Source: an uncultured Gammaproteobacteria bacterium (lineage in GTDB: Bacteria > Pseudomonadota > Gammaproteobacteria > Pseudomonadales > Azotimanducaceae). From it: a stretch of 62,411 nucleotides of DNA. The position numbers and the translations under genes were made by a program. The notes under the pieces were generated by a model. The model made no database searches and was not told the origin of the DNA. It was given only the letters and a program-made list of their open reading frames with translations. The stretch's first letter is position 1. Each line of letters begins with the position of its first letter. Below are positions 26,738-35,842 of this stretch, piece by piece. Where the stretch lies: contig CAJXAC010000004.1 of NCBI GenBank assembly GCA_913050035.1, forward strand, positions 1 through 62,411. Reading direction: 5' to 3'.

Positions 26738-28102
26738 CTACTCAAATACGGACTTCAACTCATACAATTCAAACTGCTCTAGGGTCTGCTCATCTCCAGA
26801 TCCATAAAATATTAAGGGATCAACATGACCATCGGGCAAATAACAAAATGAGGCCGACGCCTCGCCGTCATTGACAAAAATCTCCAGCGACGTGACATCA
26901 ACAATGAGGCGGACCGACAGTCGGGCATCACTTGCTGCTGACGATCGCAGATCAACCGACTCTTCTACCAGGCCGAGCTTGTGCGGCCTGCCCTTTTCAA
27001 ATTTCACGCACCCCGTCGCCCAATCAAATGCTAGCACCTGACCGCGCACCATCAGATACAAGGCTTTGCTAGAGCCCCTCGACACTTTGAACGACACATC
27101 AAAAAGCTTAGCCCGAGTATCTGCAATGAAGGGCTCGCCAGGACTTATCCTTATATTCTCCAGCGTTACGGCTCTGCCACGCAACGCATTGAATTCTGTA
27201 ACCGGCTGGCGAGTTAATACTGTCTCGGCCCCGGCTCCCTTGAGCTTGAGTTCCACAGGGATGGATAGCTGTTGATTAAATGGCATCTCGGGGTACAAGC
27301 CACCCGCCATCCAGGATATCTGCACACATCTACCATCCGGTGCATTACTCCAAGTTTGTGCCGCATAACCATTAAATCCACGCTCACAGACCTGCATCTC
27401 GGTCTCTGACGAAAATTTTGCACCATCAAAAGTTCCAAGCAAATAACGACCGCTAGCACTCCAAAAGATCCAGCGTTCAGCGCCGGATTCATCGCACAGA
27501 GAGAACATGTCAGGACATTCGGTGTCGCCGGGCAATGCCAACTCCTGAATTTTTTGCCATCGACGAGCGTTCTTAGACGCCAATAGCGCATAGCGATCGT
27601 CAGCAAGGTACAAAGCCATAATCCACTGCTGACTGACCGAATGCCAGATGACCTTTGGATCGCGGTTATCACCTTCGATCCAATCAACCACAGGATTGTC
27701 AATAAATTTAGTCCAATGCCTACCCTTATCTAGACTGTATGCGAGGCATTGGGTGAAAGGCCGTGCCGGTTTTACCGCAGCACCGGCGGCGGTATAAAAG
27801 GCGAGCAGCGTACCGGCGCCGAAACCAGCTGTGTCGTCGTGGTCAACAACCGCTGACCCTGAAAACATTGTACCCATAGCGTCCGGATGCAGCGCATGCT
27901 CCAATTGCTCCCAATGCAGCAAATCTCGGCTTACGGCGTGGCCCCAGGTCATATCACCCCAAATCGGCGCGTTTGGATTGTGCTGAAAGAAAAGATGCCA
28001 AACACCATCACAGTAAACTAACCCGTTGGGGTCATTCAGCCAATTTTGCTTCGCAGTGAAATGGAATTGCGGACGGTGTAATTCGGCATACAGTCTGCTC
28101 AT
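26738..28102 (-). CDS. GH32 fructosidase (levanase/invertase type)
   Basis: 454 residues, cytosolic. All three GH32 motifs are canonical: WLNDPNG (nucleophile D24), DNRDPK (D148) and TECPDM (acid/base E195); a beta-sandwich with a VTSLEIFVNDGEAS signature follows. It releases terminal fructose from sucrose, inulin- or levan-type oligosaccharides or other fructosides. ATG 28102 is preceded by AGGGGG at 5 nt spacing; the frame runs on to 28156. It is divergent from the phosphotransferase at 28312. The fructose formed would be the substrate of the kinase at 6684. Confidence 0.9.
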   Translation of the reverse strand: MSRLYAELHRPQFHFTAKQNWLNDPNGLVYCDGVWHLFFQHNPNAPIWGDMTWGHAVSRDLLHWEQLEHALHPDAMGTMFSGSAVVDHDDTAGFGAGTLLAFYTAAGAAVKPARPFTQCLAYSLDKGRHWTKFIDNPVVDWIEGDNRDPKVIWHSVSQQWIMALYLADDRYALLASKNARRWQKIQELALPGDTECPDMFSLCDESGAERWIFWSASGRYLLGTFDGAKFSSETEMQVCERGFNGYAAQTWSNAPDGRCVQISWMAGGLYPEMPFNQQLSIPVELKLKGAGAETVLTRQPVTEFNALRGRAVTLENIRISPGEPFIADTRAKLFDVSFKVSRGSSKALYLMVRGQVLAFDWATGCVKFEKGRPHKLGLVEESVDLRSSAASDARLSVRLIVDVTSLEIFVNDGEASASFCYLPDGHVDPLIFYGSGDEQTLEQFELYELKSVFE

Positions 28103-28210
28103 AACGGCCCCCTGCCGTAACACTTCTTTCTGAATCAGTGTTGTAGTACAGCGCAAAAACGATTTCCAGTAATGTCGCAGCTTATTGAATGCAGAGGTAA
28201 CCCATATCTT

Positions 28211-28230
28211 GGAACCCTAAATGGGTGATC
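28211..28230 (+). promoter_or_regulatory. Recurrent TGGGKGAA element upstream of the phosphotransferase gene
   Basis: Reads ggaaccctaaatgggtgatc, 82 bp before ATG 28312 in the same orientation. A weaker half-match (agatatgggttacct, minus strand, near 28195-28209) could serve the divergent GH32 gene. Confidence 0.4.
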
Positions 28231-28311
28231 TTCTAACCGACCGCAGTTTGTTGCTTGTCTTGCACAAGCGATAATGAGCGCAGACTTTGTATTACCCTGG
28301 AGCCGGTCTTA

Positions 28312-31125
28312 ATGTTCACCACACCACTCACGACAGATCAAGACGCCTTGGAACGAGTAGGAGGTAAGGGCAGGTCTCTATCAAAAATGGTTCGCGAGGG
28401 TTTCAATGTTCCAAGCGGATTTATTGTAACCGCTGACGCCTACCGATCATTTATCAAAGATAATCAGCTACAAACTGAAATTGTTGAAAGTGCAAGGCCC
28501 CAACTCAAAGCCGGATACCCAGTCTTCGATCAAAGCTCCAAGGTGATCGCCGACCTGATCCAACAATCGACCGTGGATGATGGCCTGATTGATGCAGTCA
28601 AATCAGCTTATCGCGATCTAGCTGGCGGCATGGATGCCAATCACCCAGTCGCTGTTCGATCATCGGCCAACGCGGAAGATTTGCCAGGTCTTTCATTCGC
28701 GGGCCAACAAGAAACTTATCTGAATGTAAGAGGTGAGGAGGCCGTCGTTGCGGCAGTTAAAAATTGTTGGGCCTCATTATGGACCGCTCAAGCCATCAGC
28801 TATCGCCATCAAAACGGTATTGATCAAGACAGCGTTGCCATGGCTGTTGTCGTGCAACGAATGGTGCCATCCGAAGTCTCTGGCATTCTATTTACCGCGA
28901 ATCCGGCATCTGGAGAGCGCTCTGAAATCATCATAAACGGCAGTTTTGGGTTAGGCGAAGCAGTGGTGAGCGGCCAGGTTACGCCAGATACTTACATTGT
29001 CGATCGCGAAACTTTAAGCGTTCAGCAAGAGCTTCTAGGCCCCAAAGAGCAGCAAATCGTGTCTGACGGTGACAACGGGGTGCGCATGGAATCTGTTGCC
29101 GAAGAGGACCGCGGCAAATCCTCTATCAGCACCGACCAACTACTTGAACTCTGCGAGACCGCGCTCAAGATTGAACAACTGTATGACGGGCTGCCGCAGG
29201 ATATCGAGTGGGCGTTTCACAATGGTGAGCTACACTTGCTGCAGTCTAGGCCTATTACGAACTTACCGGCACAACCTATTGATCTTATATGGGAGCCTAC
29301 GCCGCCTGCTAGGTTTGTTAGCCGAAGGCAGATCGTTGAGAACATGCCGGAGCCCATTTCACCACTGTTTGAGGATCTCTATCTAACTCAGGGGCTTGAA
29401 TCGCCACGACCCAAAAGCCTAATGGTTGGCGGAGGCCCGATGTTCGTCACCGTTAACGGCTACGCCTACCAACGATTTGACTTTCCGCAAATCATCAAAG
29501 AAGCAGATCAGCGTACACAACAGCAGCAAAACCGCGGTATATCAGAGGCACAAATTGAAGCTGCTGAGTACAGTGCCTTTGCAGAGCAACTGCAAAAAAG
29601 CAAGGCAGCAGCTACGGACGCTGCCGTCGCAGACTTAGAACCATTCCGCGCGCACCTGAGCGATGTCGATCGGGCGAACTATGAGGCTTGGTATGCCGAG
29701 CATAAACAAGACGACTTGGATGCTTTGATCGTATTACCTGAAAGCAATAACCCAACTTATATGGCTTTCAACAACACCACCATCAACGACAACCAATTAA
29801 AGTCTTGGTATGAACAAACATTACCCCGCCTCGAGGGGGTTGCAGAAAAGTGGCGAGCGCTTGATGTCGAAGCAGCAGATGACGACACATTGCTCGCAGC
29901 CATTATGGAAATGGGCATTGAAGAAGGCCGCTATTGGTCAGCTGATTCCAGTCACACTTTCGGGGTAGCAAAATCAACAGACGACCAACTGCAGTGTTTT
30001 TTGCGGGAAACTCTGCCGGAACACAACTTCATCAGTGGCCAGTTTCTAACGGGTATCGAATCCAAGGCCATGCAGGCTAATGCAGACCTATTCAAGATTG
30101 CAAAACTTGTTCGTGCCAGCGCACACCTAAGCTATGTCGTGCTCACCATACCATCGCAATTTTTGCTGCAGACCTTGCGCAACGATGCAGAGGGCGCCGA
30201 TGTCGTCACCGCCCTAGACAACTATCTAACGGCCTATGGTCATCAGGGCTATAGCATGGATTTCATCGAACCGACGCAAGTCGAGGATCCATCCGCTCTA
30301 TTTGCAACGCTTAAAGGCATGGTCCGCGACCGCAACTATGATCCAAAGAATCAGGCACAAAAAACTGCGGAAATCCGCGAGAAAAAACTTGCAGAAATCT
30401 CCAACCTGCTGAGCGGCTTAAGCTACTGGCAATTCCGGTTTCGGCTGTGGCTGGCCCTAAAATATAACTTTATACGCGAAGAGGTTGCGTTTCGCTTTGG
30501 CTATACCTGGTCTATTTTGCGACCCATGGTCAACGAGCTAGGTCAACGTTTGGTGGCCGACGGGACTTTGGAAGCAGCAGATCATGCTTACTTTTTGGTG
30601 AGCGAAGAACTGCAACAGGCGCTGATTGCGCGCAAAGCTGGTAAAGCTAGACCAGATCTCGGCAGCCTCGCAGTAGAGCGACAGGCGTTGAGGGAGGCGC
30701 GCAAGCTGCACCACCCGCCAGGCACACTGCCCGCAGAGGCCAGCGACATGCAGTCGATCTCTTTCAAAGAGACGCAGATCAAGAACGATGGCGACAGTAT
30801 GGTTATGCGTGGATTCCCTGTCAGCTCAGGATCAATAACCGCTAAGGCCAGCGTTATTCTTGGTCCTGCCGAGTTCGATAATATGATTGCGGGCAGCATC
30901 CTCGTGAGCCCATTGACCACTCCGGCATGGACCCAGCTGTTTGCTAACGCTGTCGGCTTGGTTACCGATGTAGGCAGTATTCTTGCCCACGGATCTATTG
31001 TTGCTCGTGAATACGGAATACCTGCTGTGCTTGGCGTTGGCGACGGCACCAAGCGAATTAAGCACGGCCAAACCATTACCGTAGAGGGCGATTCCGGCGT
31101 AGTAACGATCCACGACGACGAATAA
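28312..31125 (+). CDS. PEP-synthase/rifampin-phosphotransferase-like dikinase
   Basis: 937 residues. N-terminal ATP-grasp domain (GGKGRSLSKM, AVRSSANAEDLPGLSFAGQQ, QDIEWAFHNGELHLLQSRPI), a long middle domain rich in helices, and a C-terminal swivelling phosphohistidine domain with LAHGSIVAREYGIPAVLG, whose His carries the phosphate. The order ATP-binding, middle, His domain is that of rifampin phosphotransferase rather than of PEP synthase, which ends in a PEP-binding barrel. It would transfer the beta-phosphate of ATP to a hydroxyl on a small molecule. ATG 28312 gives the standard N-terminus; 19 more residues are open upstream. The real substrate here may be a pathway glycoside, not rifampin. 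Confidence 0.8.
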   Translation: MFTTPLTTDQDALERVGGKGRSLSKMVREGFNVPSGFIVTADAYRSFIKDNQLQTEIVESARPQLKAGYPVFDQSSKVIADLIQQSTVDDGLIDAVKSAYRDLAGGMDANHPVAVRSSANAEDLPGLSFAGQQETYLNVRGEEAVVAAVKNCWASLWTAQAISYRHQNGIDQDSVAMAVVVQRMVPSEVSGILFTANPASGERSEIIINGSFGLGEAVVSGQVTPDTYIVDRETLSVQQELLGPKEQQIVSDGDNGVRMESVAEEDRGKSSISTDQLLELCETALKIEQLYDGLPQDIEWAFHNGELHLLQSRPITNLPAQPIDLIWEPTPPARFVSRRQIVENMPEPISPLFEDLYLTQGLESPRPKSLMVGGGPMFVTVNGYAYQRFDFPQIIKEADQRTQQQQNRGISEAQIEAAEYSAFAEQLQKSKAAATDAAVADLEPFRAHLSDVDRANYEAWYAEHKQDDLDALIVLPESNNPTYMAFNNTTINDNQLKSWYEQTLPRLEGVAEKWRALDVEAADDDTLLAAIMEMGIEEGRYWSADSSHTFGVAKSTDDQLQCFLRETLPEHNFISGQFLTGIESKAMQANADLFKIAKLVRASAHLSYVVLTIPSQFLLQTLRNDAEGADVVTALDNYLTAYGHQGYSMDFIEPTQVEDPSALFATLKGMVRDRNYDPKNQAQKTAEIREKKLAEISNLLSGLSYWQFRFRLWLALKYNFIREEVAFRFGYTWSILRPMVNELGQRLVADGTLEAADHAYFLVSEELQQALIARKAGKARPDLGSLAVERQALREARKLHHPPGTLPAEASDMQSISFKETQIKNDGDSMVMRGFPVSSGSITAKASVILGPAEFDNMIAGSILVSPLTTPAWTQLFANAVGLVTDVGSILAHGSIVAREYGIPAVLGVGDGTKRIKHGQTITVEGDSGVVTIHDDE

Positions 31126-31197
31126 CTACGCCCTCAATAGTCTTATCACCTAACCGAATCCTACTCAGGTGCAAGTGCGGCGCTTACGACGTAAATC

Positions 31198-31947
31198 TTA
31201 GCCCTTATCTTCGATCGCGATGGCTCGAACCCAAGTTCCCTCCATCGACTCGACGTTCAGCGGCAGGCTGAGAAAGAACACACGTTCCTGGGTTAATGCC
31301 TGCAGATTATCCAAGGGATATACAATAGGAATGTTGTTACCCGTCATGGCGCGATGGGTAGGGCTATTGTTCGGCTCAGGTGCATCAGTGTTTGTCTCCC
31401 AGCTGATGCCGGGCACACCTACCCCGAGCATTTTGATCTTTTTCTCTTCCGCCAACCAAAATGCCGTATCCCCCTCGATCCAAGGTTGGTCTTCGCCACT
31501 CCATTTACTGCCGAGCAGAACAATATCACCCTCTCTAACATTTTCTAGATGTTGCGGGAGAATGGGCTGTCCTTTTAGGTGATCGAGCATGCACACTACG
31601 GCTTCACCGAAATAGGTCGGCAACGGCATATCCCAGATTCCAAGCATGCCCTCAGGCAATTCAGTCCAGTTGTCGTTGTGTCCAACACCTAGCTGAATAT
31701 GGCTTCCCATATGCCCACTAAGCCCGCCGATCGGCCATTCCGCCACTGTACCTTCGTTCGTGCCAACAAGGTGCTCAATAGTGCCGTCACGTTCGTTAAC
31801 CGTCTCCTCGACGATCCAGGGCATGTTGTATACGTCGCGGGTGCCTTGTTCTACTGAGCCGTTCAGTCGCGTCAATCGCGAAACCAGCTCTACAGTCAGA
31901 TCAACGATCTTAGCGCTGCCTAAACTTTCGAACATTTCTTCCATCAT
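31198..31947 (-). CDS. Cyclase-family (KynB-like) metal-dependent hydrolase
   Basis: 249 residues of the PF04199 cyclase fold. The family's metal motif HxGTHxDxPxH reads here HMGSHIQLGVGH, so the first Asp is Gln. ENVREGDIVLLGSKWSG and IKMLGVGVPGISWETN match the later core strands. Members hydrolyse cyclic amides, lactones or formamides. It is the last gene of the OtnK-aldolase-cyclase-cyclase operon and a paralogue of its neighbour, about 66 bp away. A role as lactonase ahead of sugar-acid breakdown is an inference. Confidence 0.75.
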   Translation of the reverse strand: MMEEMFESLGSAKIVDLTVELVSRLTRLNGSVEQGTRDVYNMPWIVEETVNERDGTIEHLVGTNEGTVAEWPIGGLSGHMGSHIQLGVGHNDNWTELPEGMLGIWDMPLPTYFGEAVVCMLDHLKGQPILPQHLENVREGDIVLLGSKWSGEDQPWIEGDTAFWLAEEKKIKMLGVGVPGISWETNTDAPEPNNSPTHRAMTGNNIPIVYPLDNLQALTQERVFFLSLPLNVESMEGTWVRAIAIEDKG

Positions 31948-32013
31948 GCCCTGTTCCTCATAACTTTAGAGCTATCTATGCTTGTCTTCAGCGCTGCCCC
32001 TGCGCGAGGCGTG

Positions 32014-32826
32014 TTACACATTTGGCGCTTCAAAGGCTATCGCTCGAATAAAACTGGCTTCCAATTTTGGAGTATTCAAGGGCAAGCCAAAGTAAAACAC
32101 TCGCTGCTGCTGCAATACGTCGATATTCACAAGAGGATGCGCTATCGGGATGTTGGCGCCTAACAACATCCTCCTGATGGGCGAATTCGCTGGCGCAGCC
32201 GCTTTAAGTGCGTACTGCCACTGCACCCCAGTTGCCTGCAGCCCGAGCATTCTGATTCGCCTGTCTGAAATTAACCATTGCGCCGTCGACTCGGACAGCC
32301 AAGGCTGTTCCAGCCCTTCATAACAACTGGTCATCAGGAGTATGTCACCTTGGTTAACGTGCTCTAGATGCTCGGGCAATATTTCTTGACCACGCAAATC
32401 GCCTTTTTGACTTTGCATTCTAAAGCCTTCGCCTAGCGGATAACGCGCAGATTCGTCATCGGCCCTCGGCTCAAGGTGATCGAGGCTTACTACCGAAGCC
32501 GGCCCAACGAACGTTTCCAGCGGCATTTCCCAAAGCCCCTGCATCTCTTTGGGCATACCAGACCAGTGGTCTATGTGTCCTTTACCAGCTTGCACATGCG
32601 CGCCGTGATGCGATGTCATACGTTCCTGATGCCAGACTGCATCATCCTTAGGCGCCGAATAGAGCGTGAAGAGCGAATTATCCCCCGGAAATCGCCCCTC
32701 TTGCATTACCCACGGCTTGCCATAGGGATCTCTTGTGCCTTCTTCAATCGTGCCATCTACGCGGTGTACCCGAGCCTTGATCCGAGGACTCAAATCAACA
32801 ACTCGACACTCGTCAAATGAAATCAT
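32014..32826 (-). CDS. Cyclase-family (KynB-like) metal-dependent hydrolase
   Basis: 270 residues, same family as the next gene. Metal motif HHGAHVQAGKGH, again Gln where Asp is usual; core strands NQGDILLMTSCYEG and IRMLGLQATGVQWQY are present, with an insert (residues ~115-140) lacking in the paralogue. ATG 32826 has GGTGAG 7 nt upstream; the frame also offers GTG 32838. A recurrent regulatory-type element lies in the gap after the aldolase, so it may also be transcribed on its own. Confidence 0.75.
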   Translation of the reverse strand: MISFDECRVVDLSPRIKARVHRVDGTIEEGTRDPYGKPWVMQEGRFPGDNSLFTLYSAPKDDAVWHQERMTSHHGAHVQAGKGHIDHWSGMPKEMQGLWEMPLETFVGPASVVSLDHLEPRADDESARYPLGEGFRMQSQKGDLRGQEILPEHLEHVNQGDILLMTSCYEGLEQPWLSESTAQWLISDRRIRMLGLQATGVQWQYALKAAAPANSPIRRMLLGANIPIAHPLVNIDVLQQQRVFYFGLPLNTPKLEASFIRAIAFEAPNV

Positions 32827-32895
32827 GGTAACGCTCACCCTTGTATCCGCAGCCAGAGTACGCCATCAAATTAGACCGGCAACCCAGCACTCACG

Positions 32896-32915
32896 GTATT
32901 CACCCATTTACCGGC
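32896..32915 (-). promoter_or_regulatory. Recurrent TGGGKGAA element between aldolase and cyclase genes
   Basis: Minus strand reads gccggtaaatgggtgaatac, one of the best matches, 70 bp before ATG 32826. It would give the two cyclase genes an internal promoter within the operon. Confidence 0.45.
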
Positions 32916-32939
32916 AAAGAATTTAAGTCGTCTTATATG

Positions 32940-33593
32940 CTAGATAAACGATCCATAGCTGACTTTTTTTACCCGGTCGAAAAACTCGCGCCACTCCTCT
33001 TTGCTAAGCAAATACGGTTCGCCTAGCTGACAGGCGAGCAGATATTGGCGGCACATAATTTCCAGACGATGGGCAAGAGAAACCGCGTTAGCGAGATCTC
33101 GACCACGACAAATCATGCCATGCGCTCCTAGCAAACAAGCCGAACGTTTGTGCAAAGCCGCCGCTGCATCTTGCGCCAACTTCTCGGTACCGAAGGTTGA
33201 ATACGGAACACAGGGTACATCTGAGCCGCCAAACGAACCGACCAAATAATGGAAGCCCGGTAAACCGCGACCCTGGCAGGCCAACGCCACGCAATGATCT
33301 GAGTGGGTATGCACTACCGCCTCGGCCTTGGTCTCTTTGTAGATTGCCGCGTGCATCCGCCACTCGCTCGAGGGCTTACGCTCACCACTCCATTCGCCGT
33401 CCAAAGTGACCTCTACAACATGCTCAGGCGCAATATTCGAACCTGTAGCTCCAGAGGGCGATATCAGCATGTTATCGCCGAAACGACAGCTCACATTGCC
33501 CGACGATAATTCGTTAAGCCCAATCGACTCTAGCTGTTGGTATTGCTCAGCGAGCTGAGCTCGCAAATTTGCTTCATTGTGTTGCCCGCTCAT
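32940..33593 (-). CDS. otnC: Class II aldolase, probably 3-oxo-tetronate 4-phosphate decarboxylase
   Basis: 217 residues of the class II aldolase/adducin fold: NELSSGNVSCRFGDNMLISPSG, the zinc pair in VVHTHSDH, a distal His in LLGAHGMIC and the catalytic Glu in SSEWRMH. Next to an OtnK-type kinase (14 bp upstream), this matches the OtnK-OtnC pair that converts 3-oxo-tetronate to dihydroxyacetone phosphate; L-fuculose-phosphate aldolase activity is the alternative. GGGGGT precedes ATG 33593. Confidence 0.75.
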   Translation of the reverse strand: MSGQHNEANLRAQLAEQYQQLESIGLNELSSGNVSCRFGDNMLISPSGATGSNIAPEHVVEVTLDGEWSGERKPSSEWRMHAAIYKETKAEAVVHTHSDHCVALACQGRGLPGFHYLVGSFGGSDVPCVPYSTFGTEKLAQDAAAALHKRSACLLGAHGMICRGRDLANAVSLAHRLEIMCRQYLLACQLGEPYLLSKEEWREFFDRVKKVSYGSFI

Positions 33594-33607
33594 TAAACCC
33601 CCAAAAG

Positions 33608-34900
33608 TTAATTGCGTTCCGCCAGTCGCATCCTTTCCAAAGCACGGAAAAAGAAATCATCCTGCCCTAATGCACCTGCTTTCAGAACCAATGAGACAGG
33701 TTCTGGCGTGGATTGATGGCAGTAGCCGCCGCCTAGTTCATCGAATGCAGACACCTCAACCGAGGCGATATCTAAGGAGTTGATAACCTGCCCAGAGGTT
33801 TCGCCTCCAGCGACTACGAATTTCCTGAAACCCATGCCAAGCAATCCTCGTGCGACCTCGCCAATGATATGATCAGCCAGAGCCGCGGCGCCCTCGCGAC
33901 CGAGCATTGCTTGGTTTTTTTCAACGTCTGCAACATCGTCCGAGGTAGCGATAGCCAGCGGCTGATCCTCTGGTTGCGCTCTTACCCAAGCTAATATGCG
34001 TTCTACAAAAGCTGCAGGATCTCCTGCATCGAGCAAATTTATATGCAACAGGGGGTGCTGTTGGGCAAATCGCTGCAGCTGCCGCAGCGTCGGCCCCGCA
34101 CAACTACCAGCAATCACAGCTTCCCGCCCGGGAGACGGCGGCAGCAAAGTTTTTTGCGAGCTTTGCAATTCCGTGCCATTGCGTTGTCGCCATGCCCGCG
34201 CGAGAAATACTGGCAGCGCATCGGCCCCGGTAGTTAACGGCCAATCTAGGACAAACTCGCAGATACGTTCAAGATCCGCGTCGTCCGCTGTATCCGCGAT
34301 AAAAAGTTTTTTTCCATCCGCTTTGGCTAGATGGGATTCAACGGCCGCAGTGCCCTGTACCAAAACACCATGCGGGATTAGACCCACCTGCTCAGTAGTT
34401 TGGGGTTCAAGTACTTCAACAAGATTAGAGTTCAACATCGGTGTGACCGGATCATGTTTCTTAAACGAATCCTCTAACGGGGTTGCACCGATGAACATCC
34501 TGCCCTGAAAGACAGTAACCGTATGCCGCGGAAAAGCGGGGCAAAATATCGTCTTGGATCCGCCGCTCGCCTCCAGCATCGCAAGCGCGACGGGACCAAT
34601 ATTGCCTCGATCAGTGCAATCGAACGTAGCGCAGTACTTATAGTAGAACCGTTGAATACCCAGTTTTTGTAAACCCGCGACAACAGCCTGCGCTTCGAGC
34701 ACAGCCAGATCTGGCTCAATTAGTCGGATTTTTCTCGCAACGACTACAGCTTCTGCTGTGGTCGGGTCAATTTCTGCCAATGCTTCAACTGAACTTACCA
34801 ATGGACACCGGATACCCTCGGCCTCAAGCAAGCTCGCGACCATCATGCCCCCGGTGAGATCATCGGCAAGTATTCCTAACTCCAAAACCACGACTCCCAT
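33608..34900 (-). CDS. otnK: Four-carbon acid-sugar kinase (OtnK/DUF1537 family)
   Basis: 430 residues. N-terminal GILADDLTGG with the two Asp of the substrate site, YYKYCATFDCTDRGNIGP, CPAFPRHTVTVFQG, then a C-terminal nucleotide domain with GSCAGPT and VVAGGETSGQVINSL. These are the signatures of 3-oxo-tetronate and D-threonate/erythronate kinases. It would phosphorylate a four-carbon acid, and the downstream aldolase would split the product. It is the first gene of the minus operon and has a recurrent element 65 bp upstream. Confidence 0.85.
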   Translation of the reverse strand: MGVVVLELGILADDLTGGMMVASLLEAEGIRCPLVSSVEALAEIDPTTAEAVVVARKIRLIEPDLAVLEAQAVVAGLQKLGIQRFYYKYCATFDCTDRGNIGPVALAMLEASGGSKTIFCPAFPRHTVTVFQGRMFIGATPLEDSFKKHDPVTPMLNSNLVEVLEPQTTEQVGLIPHGVLVQGTAAVESHLAKADGKKLFIADTADDADLERICEFVLDWPLTTGADALPVFLARAWRQRNGTELQSSQKTLLPPSPGREAVIAGSCAGPTLRQLQRFAQQHPLLHINLLDAGDPAAFVERILAWVRAQPEDQPLAIATSDDVADVEKNQAMLGREGAAALADHIIGEVARGLLGMGFRKFVVAGGETSGQVINSLDIASVEVSAFDELGGGYCHQSTPEPVSLVLKAGALGQDDFFFRALERMRLAERN

Positions 34901-34964
34901 TTAATCCGCCGCCCAGCCATCGTAAGCCATTCTCAAGCACGAGCCTTCGCATGGGCCCCTCAAA

Positions 34965-34984
34965 GTCACCCAAATTTGCAACCA
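34965..34984 (-). promoter_or_regulatory. Recurrent TGGGKGAA element upstream of otnK
   Basis: Minus strand reads tggttgcaaatttgggtgac, 65 bp from the otnK start and pointing toward it. A second half-match (minus GGGTAAA, around 34994-35000) lies just behind it. It is paired back-to-back with the plus-strand site at 35021. Confidence 0.45.
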
Positions 34985-35020
34985 GGCTGAGAATTTACCC
35001 AGTGGTGCAGAACGCGTCGA

Positions 35021-35040
35021 GCGCTAGAAATTGGGGGAAA
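35021..35040 (+). promoter_or_regulatory. Recurrent TGGGKGAA element upstream of PhyH
   Basis: Reads gcgctagaaattgggggaaa, a near-consensus copy 85 bp before ATG 35125 and in its orientation. Confidence 0.45.
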
Positions 35041-35124
35041 ACGCAATATGGCCGTGTGTAAATGTTCGAGCCGACATATAAAGTGCGCTGCAATAGATAC
35101 TACAAGCCAGCGTAAAAACGACAC

Positions 35125-35730
35125 ATGCAGGAAGCAGAGCTCAGCGCGCTATCAACATCATTTAGAGACAACGGCTTTGCGATCGCTCGAAGTTTTTTCA
35201 AGCCCGAGCAGGTCGAAGAAATTTGCTGGCGTGCAGAGAGGATTTTAAGCAATCGAACTGAATTTTCGCCGACCTACACAAATATCACCAAGGGATTGGA
35301 AAAAGCAGACGACTTCTTCGAAAAACTGCTTAATGAGGGGCCACAAGTCCCACTGCTGCAAAAACTACTCGGTACAAAGCCCATTCCTGCAACCGCAAGC
35401 TTCTTTACCAAGAACAAAAACTATGAAGAGATTTATCCGCATATCGACGCAGTTTACGGTGGCGTGATCTGGGTCGCCCTGGACGATACCAATCGCGAAA
35501 ACGGCTGCATTCACTTCCTTAAAGGCTCTCACAAGCACGAAGCCGAATTCGCCCATCTGCGCCCAAACCAGCCCAATGACCTTTCCAATCATCCTGACTT
35601 GGTGGAAGCAGCTATGAGCGCTGGCGACATGTTGCTGTTTCAATCTCGAACCGTGCATTGGTCAGGGGCCAACCATAACGGCACGCAACGCCGAGGCTTT
35701 AATTGTTTCTATACCGGGAGATTAGATTAG
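35125..35730 (+). CDS. PhyH-family Fe(II)/2-oxoglutarate dioxygenase, short form
   Basis: 201 residues, shorter than usual, but the iron site is complete: H106-x-D108 in YPHIDAVYGG, distal H178 in RTVHWSGANH and R189/190. CIHFLKGSHKHEAEF is the typical PhyH loop. It is divergent from otnK and 112 bp upstream of an SDR on the same strand. Cytosolic oxygenase of unknown substrate. Confidence 0.85.
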   Translation: MQEAELSALSTSFRDNGFAIARSFFKPEQVEEICWRAERILSNRTEFSPTYTNITKGLEKADDFFEKLLNEGPQVPLLQKLLGTKPIPATASFFTKNKNYEEIYPHIDAVYGGVIWVALDDTNRENGCIHFLKGSHKHEAEFAHLRPNQPNDLSNHPDLVEAAMSAGDMLLFQSRTVHWSGANHNGTQRRGFNCFYTGRLD

Positions 35731-35842
35731 CGTTTCAGGCCAGCAGTGATCGGGGATCCTCATCGTGACCGACCGGTTTTAGCTAATACGTAGCTACCAA
35801 TCTACAACGGCACTGCTTCAATAATCATCACGCCCTGCTTCT

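Noticed and set aside
33594-33612. cttttgggggtttaatg (minus strand) resembles the element.
   Set aside because: It is directly before the aldolase ATG and lacks GAA; most likely a ribosome-binding site.
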